Shown here: positions 15,792-24,213 of the stretch, piece after piece
How positions within the stretch are numbered: the first letter of the stretch is position 1
How the letters are laid out: the number at the start of each line of letters is the position of its first letter
Assembly (NCBI RefSeq): GCF_003205575.1
Contig: NZ_PYBW01000022.1
Location: 1-64,000 of the forward strand
DNA: 64,000 nucleotides
Source: Streptomyces tateyamensis
GTDB taxonomy: Bacteria > Actinomycetota > Actinomycetes > Streptomycetales > Streptomycetaceae
Direction of reading: 5' to 3'
Made by a program: the position numbers and the translations under genes
Notes under the pieces: generated by a model
What the model saw: only the letters and a program-made list of their open reading frames with translations
Told to the model about the DNA's origin: nothing
Databases searched by the model: none

Positions 15792-16775
15792 ATGACCTCG
15801 ACCCAACGCCCGCACCGGGTGGCGGTACTGGCCCTCGACCAGGTGATCGCGTTCGAACTGGGGATCCCGGCCCGGATCTTCGGCGGGGCGCGGGGACCGG
15901 ACGGGGAGCAGCTGTACCGGGTGGACACCTGCACGGTGGACGGGCAGCCGGTGCCGACCAGCGCCGACTTCACGATCAGCGTCGCGCACGGACCGGAGCT
16001 GCTGGCGCTGGCCGACACCGTGGTGCTGCCGGCCGCCACCGCCCTGCACGAGCGGCTGGCCGACGGGCTGCCGGCACCGCTGGCCGCCGCCCTGGCGCTG
16101 ATCCGGCCCGGCACCCGGCTGGTGTCGATCTGCACCGGCTCCTTCGTGCTGGCCGCGGCCGGCCTGCTGGACGGGCGCCCGGCCACCACCCACTGGGCCC
16201 ACGCCGAGGCCTTCGCCGCCGCGTACCCGCGGATCCTGGTGGACCCGGACGCGCTCTACGTGGACGACGGTGACGTGCTCACCTCCGGCGGGGTGGCCGC
16301 CGGGGTGGACCTGTGCCTGCACCTGATCCGGCGCGACCACGGCGGCGCGGTGGCCAACCGGGTGGCCCGCCACTCGCTGGTGCCGCCGTGGCGCGAGGGC
16401 GGCCAGCGCCAGTACACCGAGCTGCAGGTGGCCGCCGCGCTCGATCCGGGCGGCTCCACCGGCCCGGTGCGCGCCTGGGCGCTGCAGCACCTGGACCAGC
16501 CGCTCACCCTGCCGATGCTGGCCGAGCGGGCCCGGATGAGCGTGCGCACCTTCACCCGGCGGTTCCGCGAGGAGACCGGCGCCAGCCCGGGCCAGTGGCT
16601 CACCCTGCAGCGCACCGAGCGGGCCCGGGAGCTGCTGGAGCGCACCGAGTTGAGCATCGACCAGGTGGCCCGCCAGGCCGGCTTCGGCACCGCGGCCTCG
16701 CTGCGGCTGCAGCTGCGCGGGCGGCTGGACCTGCCGCCGAGCGCCTACCGGCGCACCTTCCGCGCCGCGGGCTGA
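15792..16775 (+). CDS. GlxA-type transcriptional regulator (DJ-1/PfpI plus AraC HTH)
   Basis: A 327-residue regulator. Residues about 10-190 form a DJ-1/PfpI glutamine-amidotransferase-like domain with the nucleophile-elbow segment VSICTGSFVLAAAGLL and a TTHWAHAE motif. Residues about 225-325 form the double AraC helix-turn-helix (MSVRTFTRRFREETG and IDQVARQAGFGTAASL). Members sense small molecules and usually activate neighbouring transport or catabolic genes. The ATG at 15792 is used; a start 36 nt upstream would begin inside the operator. It is divergent from the MFS-led operon, which is its most likely target. Confidence 0.93.
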   Translation: MTSTQRPHRVAVLALDQVIAFELGIPARIFGGARGPDGEQLYRVDTCTVDGQPVPTSADFTISVAHGPELLALADTVVLPAATALHERLADGLPAPLAAALALIRPGTRLVSICTGSFVLAAAGLLDGRPATTHWAHAEAFAAAYPRILVDPDALYVDDGDVLTSGGVAAGVDLCLHLIRRDHGGAVANRVARHSLVPPWREGGQRQYTELQVAAALDPGGSTGPVRAWALQHLDQPLTLPMLAERARMSVRTFTRRFREETGASPGQWLTLQRTERARELLERTELSIDQVARQAGFGTAASLRLQLRGRLDLPPSAYRRTFRAAG

Positions 16776-17245
16776 CGGCACCGCGGCCTGACGACAGCAC
16801 AGCAGGACGACGCCGCGAGCTGACGTCACGGCCGCCTGACGACAGCACGGCCTGACGATGCCTCAGTCTGACGACGCCACAGGTCGGCCGGAGAGCCCAA
16901 GCCCCCATCGGGAGCCGCAGAACGACGGCGGCCGCCCGGGCACCCCCGCCCGAGCAGCCGCCGGTACGGGCCCTGACCCGCACTCGGTCCCTCCGTGCTC
17001 GCCAAGGAACGGCCCAACCGGCCGTGCCGACACGGCAACGACGGTCCCCCGGGCCGCGAAGCCTTGGCGTCCCCTCACGACGGAGAGCTGACCCAAGCGT
17101 GATCACCTGGATACGTCACGTCAATGGCTTGTCCGAAATTCAGAACAGTTGCGTTGGCTTTCGGTCAATGAACTGTCCCATTCCGGACGTCCGTACACGG
17201 TCAAGTGTTTCGGATCCGCCCTCCCGGGGGGCCGGGCCACCGGAC
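16776..17245. other. Gene-poor interval with degenerate short repeats
   Basis: No convincing gene. The first 110 bp hold a degenerate array: gcctgacgacagcac occurs twice exactly (16786-16800 and 16834-16848), with several partial cctgacga copies nearby. The rest has lower GC in places (17105-17200). Short frames on both strands show no protein-like pattern. It lies downstream of the GlxA-type gene and downstream of the converging HATPase gene. Confidence 0.5.
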
Positions 17246-17731
17246 TCAGGGGGCGGCCAGCATTTCCGCTTCGACCGCCGACGAACCGTCAGCCGCGGGA
17301 TCCGGGCCGGCCCCGCACCGTTCGATCTCGCACCAGACCAGTTTTCCCGACTCCTGCGGATACCAGCCCCACCGGTCGCACAGCAGCTCGACCAGCTCCA
17401 GGCCGCGCCCGTTGGTGGCATCGCCGGCCGCGTGGCGGGGCAGCGGCGGCGCCCCGCTGGCATCCACCACCTCCACCCGCACCGGGCCGCTGCGGGGCGG
17501 CAGGGCCAGGCGCAGCACCGCGGGGCACCCGGTGTGCACCACCGCGTTGGTGACCAGTTCGGAGACGACCAGCACCAGCGTCTCGGCGTAACCGGCCCGC
17601 GGGTCGGCCCCCGCCGCGAGCAGCCGGTCGCGCACCCATGTCCGGGCCCGGCCGACCTGGGCGGGGTCGGCAGCCACCGCGAGCTCTACCTGAAGCACCT
17701 GCACCGCTCCACCACCTGCATGACGAGCCAC
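17246..17731 (-). CDS. ATP-binding protein, anti-sigma regulatory factor-like (HATPase_c)
   Basis: A 161-residue GHKL ATPase of the RsbW/SpoIIAB-like kind, abundant in streptomycetes. The N box is ELVTNAVVHT, followed by the V-x-V-x-D strand (VRVEVVDASGAPP) and the glycine box NGRGLELVELLCDRWG. Such proteins bind ATP and partner proteins (sigma factors or anti-sigma antagonists) and may phosphorylate them. GTG at 17731 is the first start in frame; internal GTGs are possible. It stands alone and is divergent from the ECF sigma gene, with 276 bp between them. Confidence 0.88.
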   Translation of the reverse strand: MARHAGGGAVQVLQVELAVAADPAQVGRARTWVRDRLLAAGADPRAGYAETLVLVVSELVTNAVVHTGCPAVLRLALPPRSGPVRVEVVDASGAPPLPRHAAGDATNGRGLELVELLCDRWGWYPQESGKLVWCEIERCGAGPDPAADGSSAVEAEMLAAP

Positions 17732-18007
17732 CGGTTCGACTGTCCATCACGTCGGCACGAATAGGGCCCAGGATGATCTGCGAGGACCTTGCCAACAAGC
17801 GCTTCCGGCATATTCCAGCGATCGGGGGACAACGCGCCGCATACTGTCCCGCTCGCTCTGCCGAGCCTCGCAACGACCTTCGCACCGCGTGACGAAACCT
17901 ACCGCCCGAGCGGCGCCGACCGGCGGCGGGCACGCGGCCCGGCGGCGAGCAGCGTTCTTCCTACAATTCCCCTCCCGGGCCCGGGCACGCGCTATACCGT
18001 GAGCTTC

Positions 18008-18505
18008 ATGACCGCCGCGGACTGGGACCAGCAGATGCGGTCGCGGCTGGCCCGCGGCGAGGAGAGCGCCCTGGGCGAGCTCTACGACCAGCTCTCGCCG
18101 CTGGTGCACGGCCTGGCCGGGCGGATCCTCGGGGACGAGGGGGCCGCCGCCCAGCTCACCCGCGAGGTCTTCGGCCACCTGTGGGAGCACCCGGACGAGT
18201 TCGACCCGGACGAGCGCTCGCTGCGCTCCTGGGTGGGCGAGCTGACCCACCGTCGGGCGGTGGACCGGCTGCGCCGGGCCGATCTGGGCCCGGAGGAGAT
18301 CGACCGCCGCACCGCCGCCGCCCAGGCGCAGTACGTGGTGGCCGCGCTGCCGCCGGGGCTGCGGGAGACCCTGGAGACCACCTGGTACGACGGGCGGAGC
18401 TGCCAGGAGACCGCCCGCCGACTGGGCATCAGCGAGCAGGCGGTCCGTCAGCGCCTCCGGCTCGGCCTGCAACTGATCGCCTCAGAACTGGAGTTCGGCT
18501 CGTGA
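18008..18505 (+). CDS. ECF-like RNA polymerase sigma factor
   Basis: A 165-residue ECF sigma factor. Region 2 (ALGELYDQLSPLVHGLAGRIL, in part, to LRSWVGELTHRRAVDRLRR) covers about residues 18-90. Region 4 (LPPGLRETLETTWYDGRSC and ETARRLGISEQAVRQRLRLGL) covers about 110-160. The last codons overlap the start of the zinc-finger anti-sigma gene (GTGA), a standard sigma/anti-sigma arrangement. ATG at 18008 is used; a GTG at 17999 is also possible. TACAAT at 17971 may be its -10. Confidence 0.9.
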   Translation: MTAADWDQQMRSRLARGEESALGELYDQLSPLVHGLAGRILGDEGAAAQLTREVFGHLWEHPDEFDPDERSLRSWVGELTHRRAVDRLRRADLGPEEIDRRTAAAQAQYVVAALPPGLRETLETTWYDGRSCQETARRLGISEQAVRQRLRLGLQLIASELEFGS

Positions 18506-19752
18506 CCGCCCCCAGCCGACGCACCGGCGGGTCGCCGGCCCCGGCCGCCCCGGGGGCGCCGACCACACCCGCCGCACCGGTCGCCCCCGAGCACGAGGCG
18601 CTGCGCGGGCTGCTCGGCGCCTGGGCGCTGCGCGCCTGCCGCCCCGATGAGGCGGCCGAGCTCGAGCGCCACCTGGCCGACTGCCCGGACTGCGCCGAGG
18701 AGGGCGAGCGGCTGCGCCGCGCGGCCGCCCGGCTGACCAAGGCCGACCCGCTGGACCAGCCGGACGGGCTGCGCCAGCAGGTGCTCGAGTTCTGCCTGGC
18801 CCGCCGGGCCCCGGAGCACCCGCTGCCGGTCTGGGCCGCGCCGTACGCCGCCGAGACCGCCCGGCTGGACGCGCTGCTGCGCGACCTGGGCCCGCAGGAG
18901 TGGCGCGAGCTGGCCGAACTGCCCTGGCACGGCGGCACCCTGCGACTGGACCCGGCCGAGGTGCTGTGCCACCTGGCCGCGGTGGACTCCCTCCTGGCCG
19001 CCCCGCTGGGCCTGCCCGACCCGCTGGCCGAACAGGACCGGGTGCCGCCGCAGGGCGGCGGGGCCCCGGTGCCGGAGCAGCCCCGCACCGCCGACGAGCT
19101 GCCTCCCCCAGCCCCCGGCCGGGGGTACCCCCATGCCAGGGTGCTTCAGCGCACCGAGCAGCTGATCCTGGACCAGGCCGGGGCCGACCCGCAGCAGGTC
19201 CGGCGGCGCTGGCGCGGCCAGAGCCAGGCGCTGCTGCGCGCGGTCGGGCCCGCGGCGGCCGGGCGCAGCGTGGACTACGGCTTCGCCTCGGTGCCGCTGC
19301 ACGACGCCTTCGTGGACCGGGCCTTCGAGACCTGGATCCACGCCGAGGACGTGGCCCGCGCGGTGGACTACCCGTACGCGGTGCCCTCCTCGGGACACCT
19401 GCGGCAGATGGTCGACCTGGCGGTCCGGATGCTGCCGCTGGTACTGGCCGGGCAGCGGCAGGGCGCCGCGGCGGGCGCAGCCACCGGGGCCGCCGAGGTG
19501 CGGGTGCTGCGCCTGGTGATCGAGGGACCGGCCGCCGGGGAGTGGCTGGTGCCGCTGGACGGGACGGCCCCGCCCGGGCCGCCGGCCGAGTGGACGGTGC
19601 CGCCGGTGGCCGAACTGGTGATGGACGGGGTGGAGTTCTGCCAGCTGGCGGCGGCCCACCGGGATCCGGAGCAGCTGCCGGTGGGCCAGTACGGGGACCG
19701 GGCCTCGATCCGCGCCCTGCTGGCGGCGGTGCCGCTGCTCTCCCGGCCCTGA
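18502..19752 (+). CDS. Zinc-finger anti-sigma factor fused to an MDMPI/DinB-like domain
   Basis: A 416-residue cytoplasmic protein, translationally coupled to the ECF sigma gene. The N-terminal part (about residues 30-75) is a ZAS anti-sigma domain with the zinc motif HLADCPDC and the preceding helix ALRGLLGAWALRACRPDEAA. From about residue 115 to the end it resembles the mycothiol-dependent maleylpyruvate isomerase N-terminal/DinB-like fold, with its metal-site-type WIHAEDVARAVDYPYAVP segment. There is no transmembrane helix, so it is likely a soluble, thiol-responsive anti-sigma factor. Around residues 201-211 a palindromic element is inserted in frame, adding a Pro/Gly-rich loop. Confidence 0.85.
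   Translation: MTAPSRRTGGSPAPAAPGAPTTPAAPVAPEHEALRGLLGAWALRACRPDEAAELERHLADCPDCAEEGERLRRAAARLTKADPLDQPDGLRQQVLEFCLARRAPEHPLPVWAAPYAAETARLDALLRDLGPQEWRELAELPWHGGTLRLDPAEVLCHLAAVDSLLAAPLGLPDPLAEQDRVPPQGGGAPVPEQPRTADELPPPAPGRGYPHARVLQRTEQLILDQAGADPQQVRRRWRGQSQALLRAVGPAAAGRSVDYGFASVPLHDAFVDRAFETWIHAEDVARAVDYPYAVPSSGHLRQMVDLAVRMLPLVLAGQRQGAAAGAATGAAEVRVLRLVIEGPAAGEWLVPLDGTAPPGPPAEWTVPPVAELVMDGVEFCQLAAAHRDPEQLPVGQYGDRASIRALLAAVPLLSRP
19103..19133. repeat. Palindromic repeat element embedded in frame in the anti-sigma gene
   Basis: A cytosine block, a short GGCC turn and the 12-bp palindrome gggggtaccccc (19121-19132) form a hairpin-capable element. It is translated as LPPPAPGRGYP. A related sequence lies inside the Hsp90-like gene near 58266-58297. 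Elements of this kind are common between genes in streptomycete genomes; lying inside coding sequence is less usual. Confidence 0.6.
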
Positions 19753-19783
19753 CGGGCCGGCCGAGCCCCGCCGGTCGGACCGG

Positions 19784-20656
19784 TCAGGCGAAGACCACGG
19801 TCCGGGTGCCGTTGAGCAGCACCCGGTGCTCGCTGTGCCACTTGACCGCGCGGGCCAGCGCCTGGCACTCCACGTCCCGGCCGAGCGCGACCAGCTGGTC
19901 CGGGGTCACGTCGTGCTGCACCCGGGCCACCTCCTGCTCGATGATCGGGCCCTCGTCCAGGTCGGCGGTGACGTAGTGGGCGGTGGCGCCGATCAGCTTC
20001 ACGCCGCGGGCGTGCGCCTGGTGGTACGGCTTGGCGCCCTTGAAGCTCGGCAGGAAGGAGTGGTGGATGTTGATCACCCGGCCGGACAGCGCCTTGCACA
20101 GGTCGTCCGAGAGCACCTGCATGTAGCGGGCCAGCACCACCAGTTCGACGCCCCGCGCCTCGACCAGGTCCAGCAGCTGCCGCTCGGCCTCGGTCTTGGT
20201 CTCCCGGGTGACCGGGATGTGCACGAAGGGGATCCCGTAGGAGCCGGTCAGCTCCTCGAAGGTGGTGTGGTTGGAGACCACGGCGGCGATCTCCACCGGC
20301 AGCGCACCGATCGAGGCGCGGAACAGCAGGTCGTTCAGGCAGTGGCCGAACTTGCTGACCATCAGCACGATCCGCATCTTCGTCTCGCCCGGGTGGAGCG
20401 CCCACTCCATCCCGAACGAGGAGCCGATCGCGGAGAAGGAGGCGCGCAGGCTCTCCACCGTCACCGGGTGCTCGGCGGAGAAGTGCACCCGCATGAAGAA
20501 CAGCCCGCTGGCCCGGTCGCCGAACTGCTGGCTGTCGATGATGTTGCACCCGGTCATGAACAGGTAGCTGGACACCGCGTGCACGATCCCCTGCTTGTCC
20601 GGGCAGGACAGGGTGAGTACGTACTGGGTCGGTTCGCCCGGGCTCTGCTGCGACAC
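19784..20656 (-). CDS. purU: Formyltetrahydrofolate deformylase
   Basis: PurU hydrolyses 10-formyl-THF to formate and THF, balancing one-carbon pools and feeding formate to purine synthesis. The 290-residue protein has an N-terminal ACT domain (YVLTLSCPDKQGIVHAVSSY, about residues 12-31) and a formyltransferase-like catalytic domain. The catalytic trio is present: Asn196 and His198 in VINIHHSFLPSF, and Asp234 in AHYVTADLDEGPI. The GTG at 20656 follows AGGGA by 8 nt; length matches the family (about 280). It is transcribed towards the anti-sigma gene and just downstream of a conserved hypothetical gene. The functional call is secure. Confidence 0.96.
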   Translation of the reverse strand: MSQQSPGEPTQYVLTLSCPDKQGIVHAVSSYLFMTGCNIIDSQQFGDRASGLFFMRVHFSAEHPVTVESLRASFSAIGSSFGMEWALHPGETKMRIVLMVSKFGHCLNDLLFRASIGALPVEIAAVVSNHTTFEELTGSYGIPFVHIPVTRETKTEAERQLLDLVEARGVELVVLARYMQVLSDDLCKALSGRVINIHHSFLPSFKGAKPYHQAHARGVKLIGATAHYVTADLDEGPIIEQEVARVQHDVTPDQLVALGRDVECQALARAVKWHSEHRVLLNGTRTVVFA

Positions 20657-20739
20657 GTTGACGGTCCCTAGGTCTGCGTGGGTTCTGCGTGGGTGTGGCC
20701 GGCCCAGCCTCGCACAAGGCCGGTCCCGGGTCGGGGGAG

Positions 20740-21186
20740 TCAGCCGATTCTGGTCAGGATCCGCAGGACCTCCAGCGAGCGCGGCGAAGTGTCCGGGTCC
20801 TCGCCGTCGTTGCGGGCGAGCAGTTCGTGGGCGGCGCGGGCGGCGGCCACCGCGGCGGGCCAGTCGGGGTGCCCGAGGTAGGCGGCGGCCGGGGCGTCGG
20901 CACCCACCTCGTGCAGGATGCGCAGCACCCGCAGCACGGCGGCGTCGACCAGGCCAGCCTCGGCGGCGTCGCGCAGGACGGTGCCGACGTACTTCTCGGC
21001 CGACCAGCGGTCCAGCCAGCTGTCCTCGACCAGCCGGTAGACGGCGTCGGTCACGTCGCCGTAGCCCTCCCGGCCGGCGACCCAGTACTCGTGCTGGAAG
21101 CCCGGGTCGGCGAGCATGTGCAGGGCGGAGCGGATCCGGGCGCGCCAGCGCCACCAGGGCAGATCGTTGAGCGGCATGCCGCCCAT
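20740..21186 (-). CDS. Conserved streptomycete protein of unknown function
   Basis: A 148-residue soluble protein, MGGMPLNDLPWWRWRARIRS onwards, with Trp-rich and Ala-rich helices (YGDVTDAVYRLVEDSWLDRW). I recall close homologues next to purU in other streptomycetes but know no function. The ATG at 21186 or 21177 is favoured because conservation appears to start at MPLND. An ATG at 21258 would add 24 residues of Ser/Arg-rich sequence. No membrane segment or known motif was seen. It lies 83 bp upstream of purU, same strand. Confidence 0.72.
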   Translation of the reverse strand: MGGMPLNDLPWWRWRARIRSALHMLADPGFQHEYWVAGREGYGDVTDAVYRLVEDSWLDRWSAEKYVGTVLRDAAEAGLVDAAVLRVLRILHEVGADAPAAAYLGHPDWPAAVAAARAAHELLARNDGEDPDTSPRSLEVLRILTRIG

Positions 21187-21418
21187 GGTGCTGGAGCGGC
21201 GCCCCTGGCGAGAAGGGTTTCCGGCCGAGCTGTTCGAAGATTCTGCGAGGAACGCCATGGCGAACGATCGTACGTCCCCCGACCGACACCATCTACACGC
21301 GTCCACATCCCGAGTTCATCCGGGGTTTGCCGAACCTTCCGTTGACCGCCCACCTGTGGAGTGAACCGGCGGTGAGTCTAGGTACCCGACCAATCTGCAC
21401 ATTGGGAGGACCGCCGAG

Positions 21419-22696
21419 ATGACCGACGCACCTGGTGCGCCGCTCCGCCACCGTCGACCCCGGCTCGTCGGGCTGACCGGAGCCCTCCTCCTGGTCCCGG
21501 CCTTACTCGCCGCCAGCGGGTGCGGCGGCCCGGCGGCCGCCGCCGACCGCAACGACCTCACCGTACTGACCTTCGCCCCCTCCGGCACCGGGGCCAGCGA
21601 CCGCCCCGGGATGACGGCGCTGGCCGACGCGATCGGCAAGACCGTGAACGCGCAGGGCGGCGTCTCCGGCCACCGGCTCAAGGTCGTGACCTGCAACGAG
21701 CACAACACCGCCGACGGTGCCGCCGCCTGCGCCCGGCAGGCCGTGACGGCCGGCGCGATCGCGGTGATCGGCTCCTACAGCCAGTTCGGCGACAGCTTCA
21801 TGCCGGTCCTGGAGTCCGCCCGGATCCCCTACATCGGCGGCTACGGGCTCTCCGGCCCCGAGTTCACCAGCCCGCTCTCCTACCCGGTGGCCGGCGGCAC
21901 CCCCGCGCTGATCGCGGGCAGCGGGCGCCAACTGGTCGGGGCCGGCTGCCGCACCGTCGCGGTGATCCGCCCCGACACCCCCGCCGGCGACACCCTGCTC
22001 GGCTCGCTGGCCGGGGCGCTCAACCCGGCCGGGATCAAGCTGGTGGACGTCCGGGCGCCGGAGAAGTCCACCGACTACACCGCCCAGGCCAAGGCCGCGA
22101 TCGGCGACGACCGGCCGAACAACTGCGTGACCGACGCGCTCGGGCCGGTCCCGACCGTGAACCTGCTGGACGCGCTGCGCCGCCAGTCGCACAAGAACAC
22201 CAAGCTGGCCTCGGTGATCGGCAGCTTCCAGCAGTCGGTGGTGGACTCCACCGGCGGCGACTCCGGCCCGCTGGGCGGGGCGTACGCGACGGGCTGGTTC
22301 CCGCCGGAGCTCTCGAAGGTCTGGGACCCGCTGCGGGCGACCGTGGCCTCGGCGGGCAGCGAGGACGTGTCGATCGACGTGTCGGACCCCGGCGTACAGA
22401 CCACCTGGGTCGGCTACCAGGTCTTCCTCAAGGCGGTGCAGCGGCTGGGCAGCGGCGAGGTCACCACGCAGACGCTGCGCAAGCTACTGGACAGCGGGGA
22501 CCAGATCGACACCGGTGGCGCGACCCCGCCGCTGAGCTGGGGCCTGACCTCGATGCTGGCCAGCGCGGACTCGCCGCGGCTGGTGAACACCTCGGTCACC
22601 TTCCAGCAGGTCCAGGGCGGTCAGCTGGTCGAGCAGCAGCCGGGCTTCGTGGACGTCCGCTGGGTGCTCACCGGGGGCAAGCCGCCGACCTCCTGA
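21419..22696 (+). CDS. Lipoprotein solute-binding protein (branched-chain amino acid/Peripla_BP_6 type)
   Basis: A 425-residue extracytoplasmic substrate-binding lipoprotein. A basic N-terminus and hydrophobic core lead to the lipobox LAASGC with Cys35 as the lipidation site. The body follows the two-lobe LivJ-like fold: VNAQGGVSGHRLKVV, the N-lobe GAIAVIGSYSQFGDSFMPVL, then IPYIGGYGLSGPEFTSP. The ATG at 21419 follows GGGAGGACCGCCGAG. No permease or ATPase genes accompany it, so it is an orphan binding protein or serves a sensor. A strong terminator follows directly. Confidence 0.87.
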   Translation: MTDAPGAPLRHRRPRLVGLTGALLLVPALLAASGCGGPAAAADRNDLTVLTFAPSGTGASDRPGMTALADAIGKTVNAQGGVSGHRLKVVTCNEHNTADGAAACARQAVTAGAIAVIGSYSQFGDSFMPVLESARIPYIGGYGLSGPEFTSPLSYPVAGGTPALIAGSGRQLVGAGCRTVAVIRPDTPAGDTLLGSLAGALNPAGIKLVDVRAPEKSTDYTAQAKAAIGDDRPNNCVTDALGPVPTVNLLDALRRQSHKNTKLASVIGSFQQSVVDSTGGDSGPLGGAYATGWFPPELSKVWDPLRATVASAGSEDVSIDVSDPGVQTTWVGYQVFLKAVQRLGSGEVTTQTLRKLLDSGDQIDTGGATPPLSWGLTSMLASADSPRLVNTSVTFQQVQGGQLVEQQPGFVDVRWVLTGGKPPTS

Positions 22697-22718
22697 GCCG
22701 GCTGCGCACCGCCCGGCC

Positions 22719-22747
22719 GGGCCCGGACCCCTCGCGGGTCCGGGCCC
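22719..22747. terminator. Bidirectional terminator (12-bp perfect stem)
   Basis: gggcccggaccc (22719-22730) pairs perfectly with gggtccgggccc (22736-22747) around a 5-nt loop, between two converging stop codons. Confidence 0.85.
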
Positions 22748-22753
22748 GAGCCG

Positions 22754-23962
22754 TCAGAGCTGGGACTCGGAGAGGCTGGGCAGGGCCGCCTGGGTCGCGA
22801 TCGCGTTCCACAGCGTGGCGGCCTGCTTCTTGGCGGTGCTGGCCTGGCCGCTGGCGGTGTCGCCGTCCTTGCGGTGCTGGTTGTCGCCCTGCTTGGCCGG
22901 GTCGCAGCCGCCCACCGCGTCGCCCGCCCAGGCCGCGTAGGCCTCGTCGGCGCTCTGCGAGGCCTGCCAGGCCTGGTTGAGCTGGTCCACCAGCTGCTGG
23001 CCGGTGGGCAGCTTGTCCACCTTGAGCGCGGCCAGCGAGGTCAGCAGTTGCTTGCGCTGCGCGGCCGCCTGGGTCAGCGCGGTCTGCGCGGCCGCCGGGT
23101 TGTCGCAGTTCTTGATCGCGCCGACCGCACCGATCACCGCCTGCCGGCTGCTGTTGGCGGTGCCCAGCAGGCTGGAGAGCGCGCCGGCCTGGGTCTGCGC
23201 CTCGGGGCTGAGCGCGGAGGCGCCGCCGCTCGCCCCGGTCGAGGGCGCCGTGCTGGTGGCGGGCGGCTTGGCCTGCTGCTTCTTCGGCTTCTGGTCGCCG
23301 CCCGAGTTGAGCACCCCGACCAGGATCGCGCCGACCACGCAGATGCCGACCAGCCCGCCGATCACCGCCTTGCGGGAGAGCCCGCCGGAGCTGCCGGAGC
23401 CGCCGGAGCCGGTCCGCCCGAGGCGGGTGGTCTGCTCGGCCGGGCCCGGCTGGTAGCCGGCGCCCTGCGGGCCGCCCTCGAAGGACTGCGGGCCGTCGAA
23501 CGACTGCCGGCCGCCGTAGCTCGGCTGCTGGCCGGCGTAGCCCTGCTGCGGGCCCGCGAAGCCGGGCTGCTGCCCGCCGAACGACTGCTGGCCGCCGTAG
23601 CTCTCGAAGCCCTGCTGCTGCCCGGCGACGAAGGGCTGCTGCCCGCCGTAGCTCGGCTGCGGGTCGTTGCTGGGGTACGGCGGCAGGTACTGGGTCTCCG
23701 GGGCCTGCTGCACCGGCGCCTGGGCCGCGTAGGAGGCGGGCTGCTCGCCCCAGGCGGTGCCCTGCGGCACTGCGGGGCCGGCCGGGCCGCCCGGGTACTC
23801 CCGCCCGGCGCCCGGCTGCTCGCCGCCCTGCGGCGGCGGGCCGGGCTGCTGGCCGGGCGGACCCGACTGACCGGGCACCGGGGCGCCCTGGGCCGGCTCC
23901 GGCCGGAACAGGTCGTCCAGGTTGAAGTCACCGGAGTTGGGGTACGAGCGGCGCTGGCTCAA
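22754..23962 (-). CDS. Pro/Gln/Gly-rich single-pass membrane protein of unknown function
   Basis: A 402-residue protein. Residues about 20-190 are a low-complexity cytoplasmic segment full of YGGQQ, SFGGQQPGF and PGPP-like units. One membrane helix follows (KAVIGGLVGICVVGAILVGVL, about 198-219), then a Lys/Thr/Ser linker and a helical extracytoplasmic domain with cysteines in KNCDNPAAAQ and VGGCDPAKQ. This layout is common among streptomycete membrane proteins of unknown role. The start is a TTG at 23962, supported by GAGGAATCGCG just upstream and by an overlap with a short upstream frame. Confidence 0.8.
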   Translation of the reverse strand: MSQRRSYPNSGDFNLDDLFRPEPAQGAPVPGQSGPPGQQPGPPPQGGEQPGAGREYPGGPAGPAVPQGTAWGEQPASYAAQAPVQQAPETQYLPPYPSNDPQPSYGGQQPFVAGQQQGFESYGGQQSFGGQQPGFAGPQQGYAGQQPSYGGRQSFDGPQSFEGGPQGAGYQPGPAEQTTRLGRTGSGGSGSSGGLSRKAVIGGLVGICVVGAILVGVLNSGGDQKPKKQQAKPPATSTAPSTGASGGASALSPEAQTQAGALSSLLGTANSSRQAVIGAVGAIKNCDNPAAAQTALTQAAAQRKQLLTSLAALKVDKLPTGQQLVDQLNQAWQASQSADEAYAAWAGDAVGGCDPAKQGDNQHRKDGDTASGQASTAKKQAATLWNAIATQAALPSLSESQL

Positions 23963-24195
23963 CGCGATTCCTCACCTGTGCACGGGCACGGGCACACCGC
24001 CTGCGACGCCACCACGGCGGTCCGCAGATCGGACCGCCCGCGCTGTCTGAGCGGTGTGAGCACCCGGGCCTTCCTCGGTTCTTCCGCGCTGTCGGCGGAC
24101 CACTTCTGCTGGAGTTCCTCGGAACCTCGCGCCCACGCTACCGGTTCACCGCTTCGGGTGACCACGTGGGCAGGCTTCCGATTCTGCTCAGCCAC
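23959..24195 (-). CDS. Possible short gene (78 aa) coupled to the membrane-protein gene
   Basis: An ATG at 24195 opens 78 codons whose TGA overlaps the TTG start of the next gene (TTGA). It begins 18 bp after the TPR-regulator stop, which would make a continuous operon. Against it, third-position GC is only moderate, no homologue was recognised, and the tail (VCPCPCTGEESR) looks like translated spacer. It may simply be the intergenic region. Confidence 0.25.
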   Translation of the reverse strand: MAEQNRKPAHVVTRSGEPVAWARGSEELQQKWSADSAEEPRKARVLTPLRQRGRSDLRTAVVASQAVCPCPCTGEESR

Positions 24196-24213
24196 CGGGC
24201 CGCCGACAGACCG

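Noticed and set aside
16863..17096. 77-codon frames on both strands in the gap before the HATPase gene
   Set aside because: Mirror-image frames with no motif, ribosome site or third-position GC bias favouring one strand.
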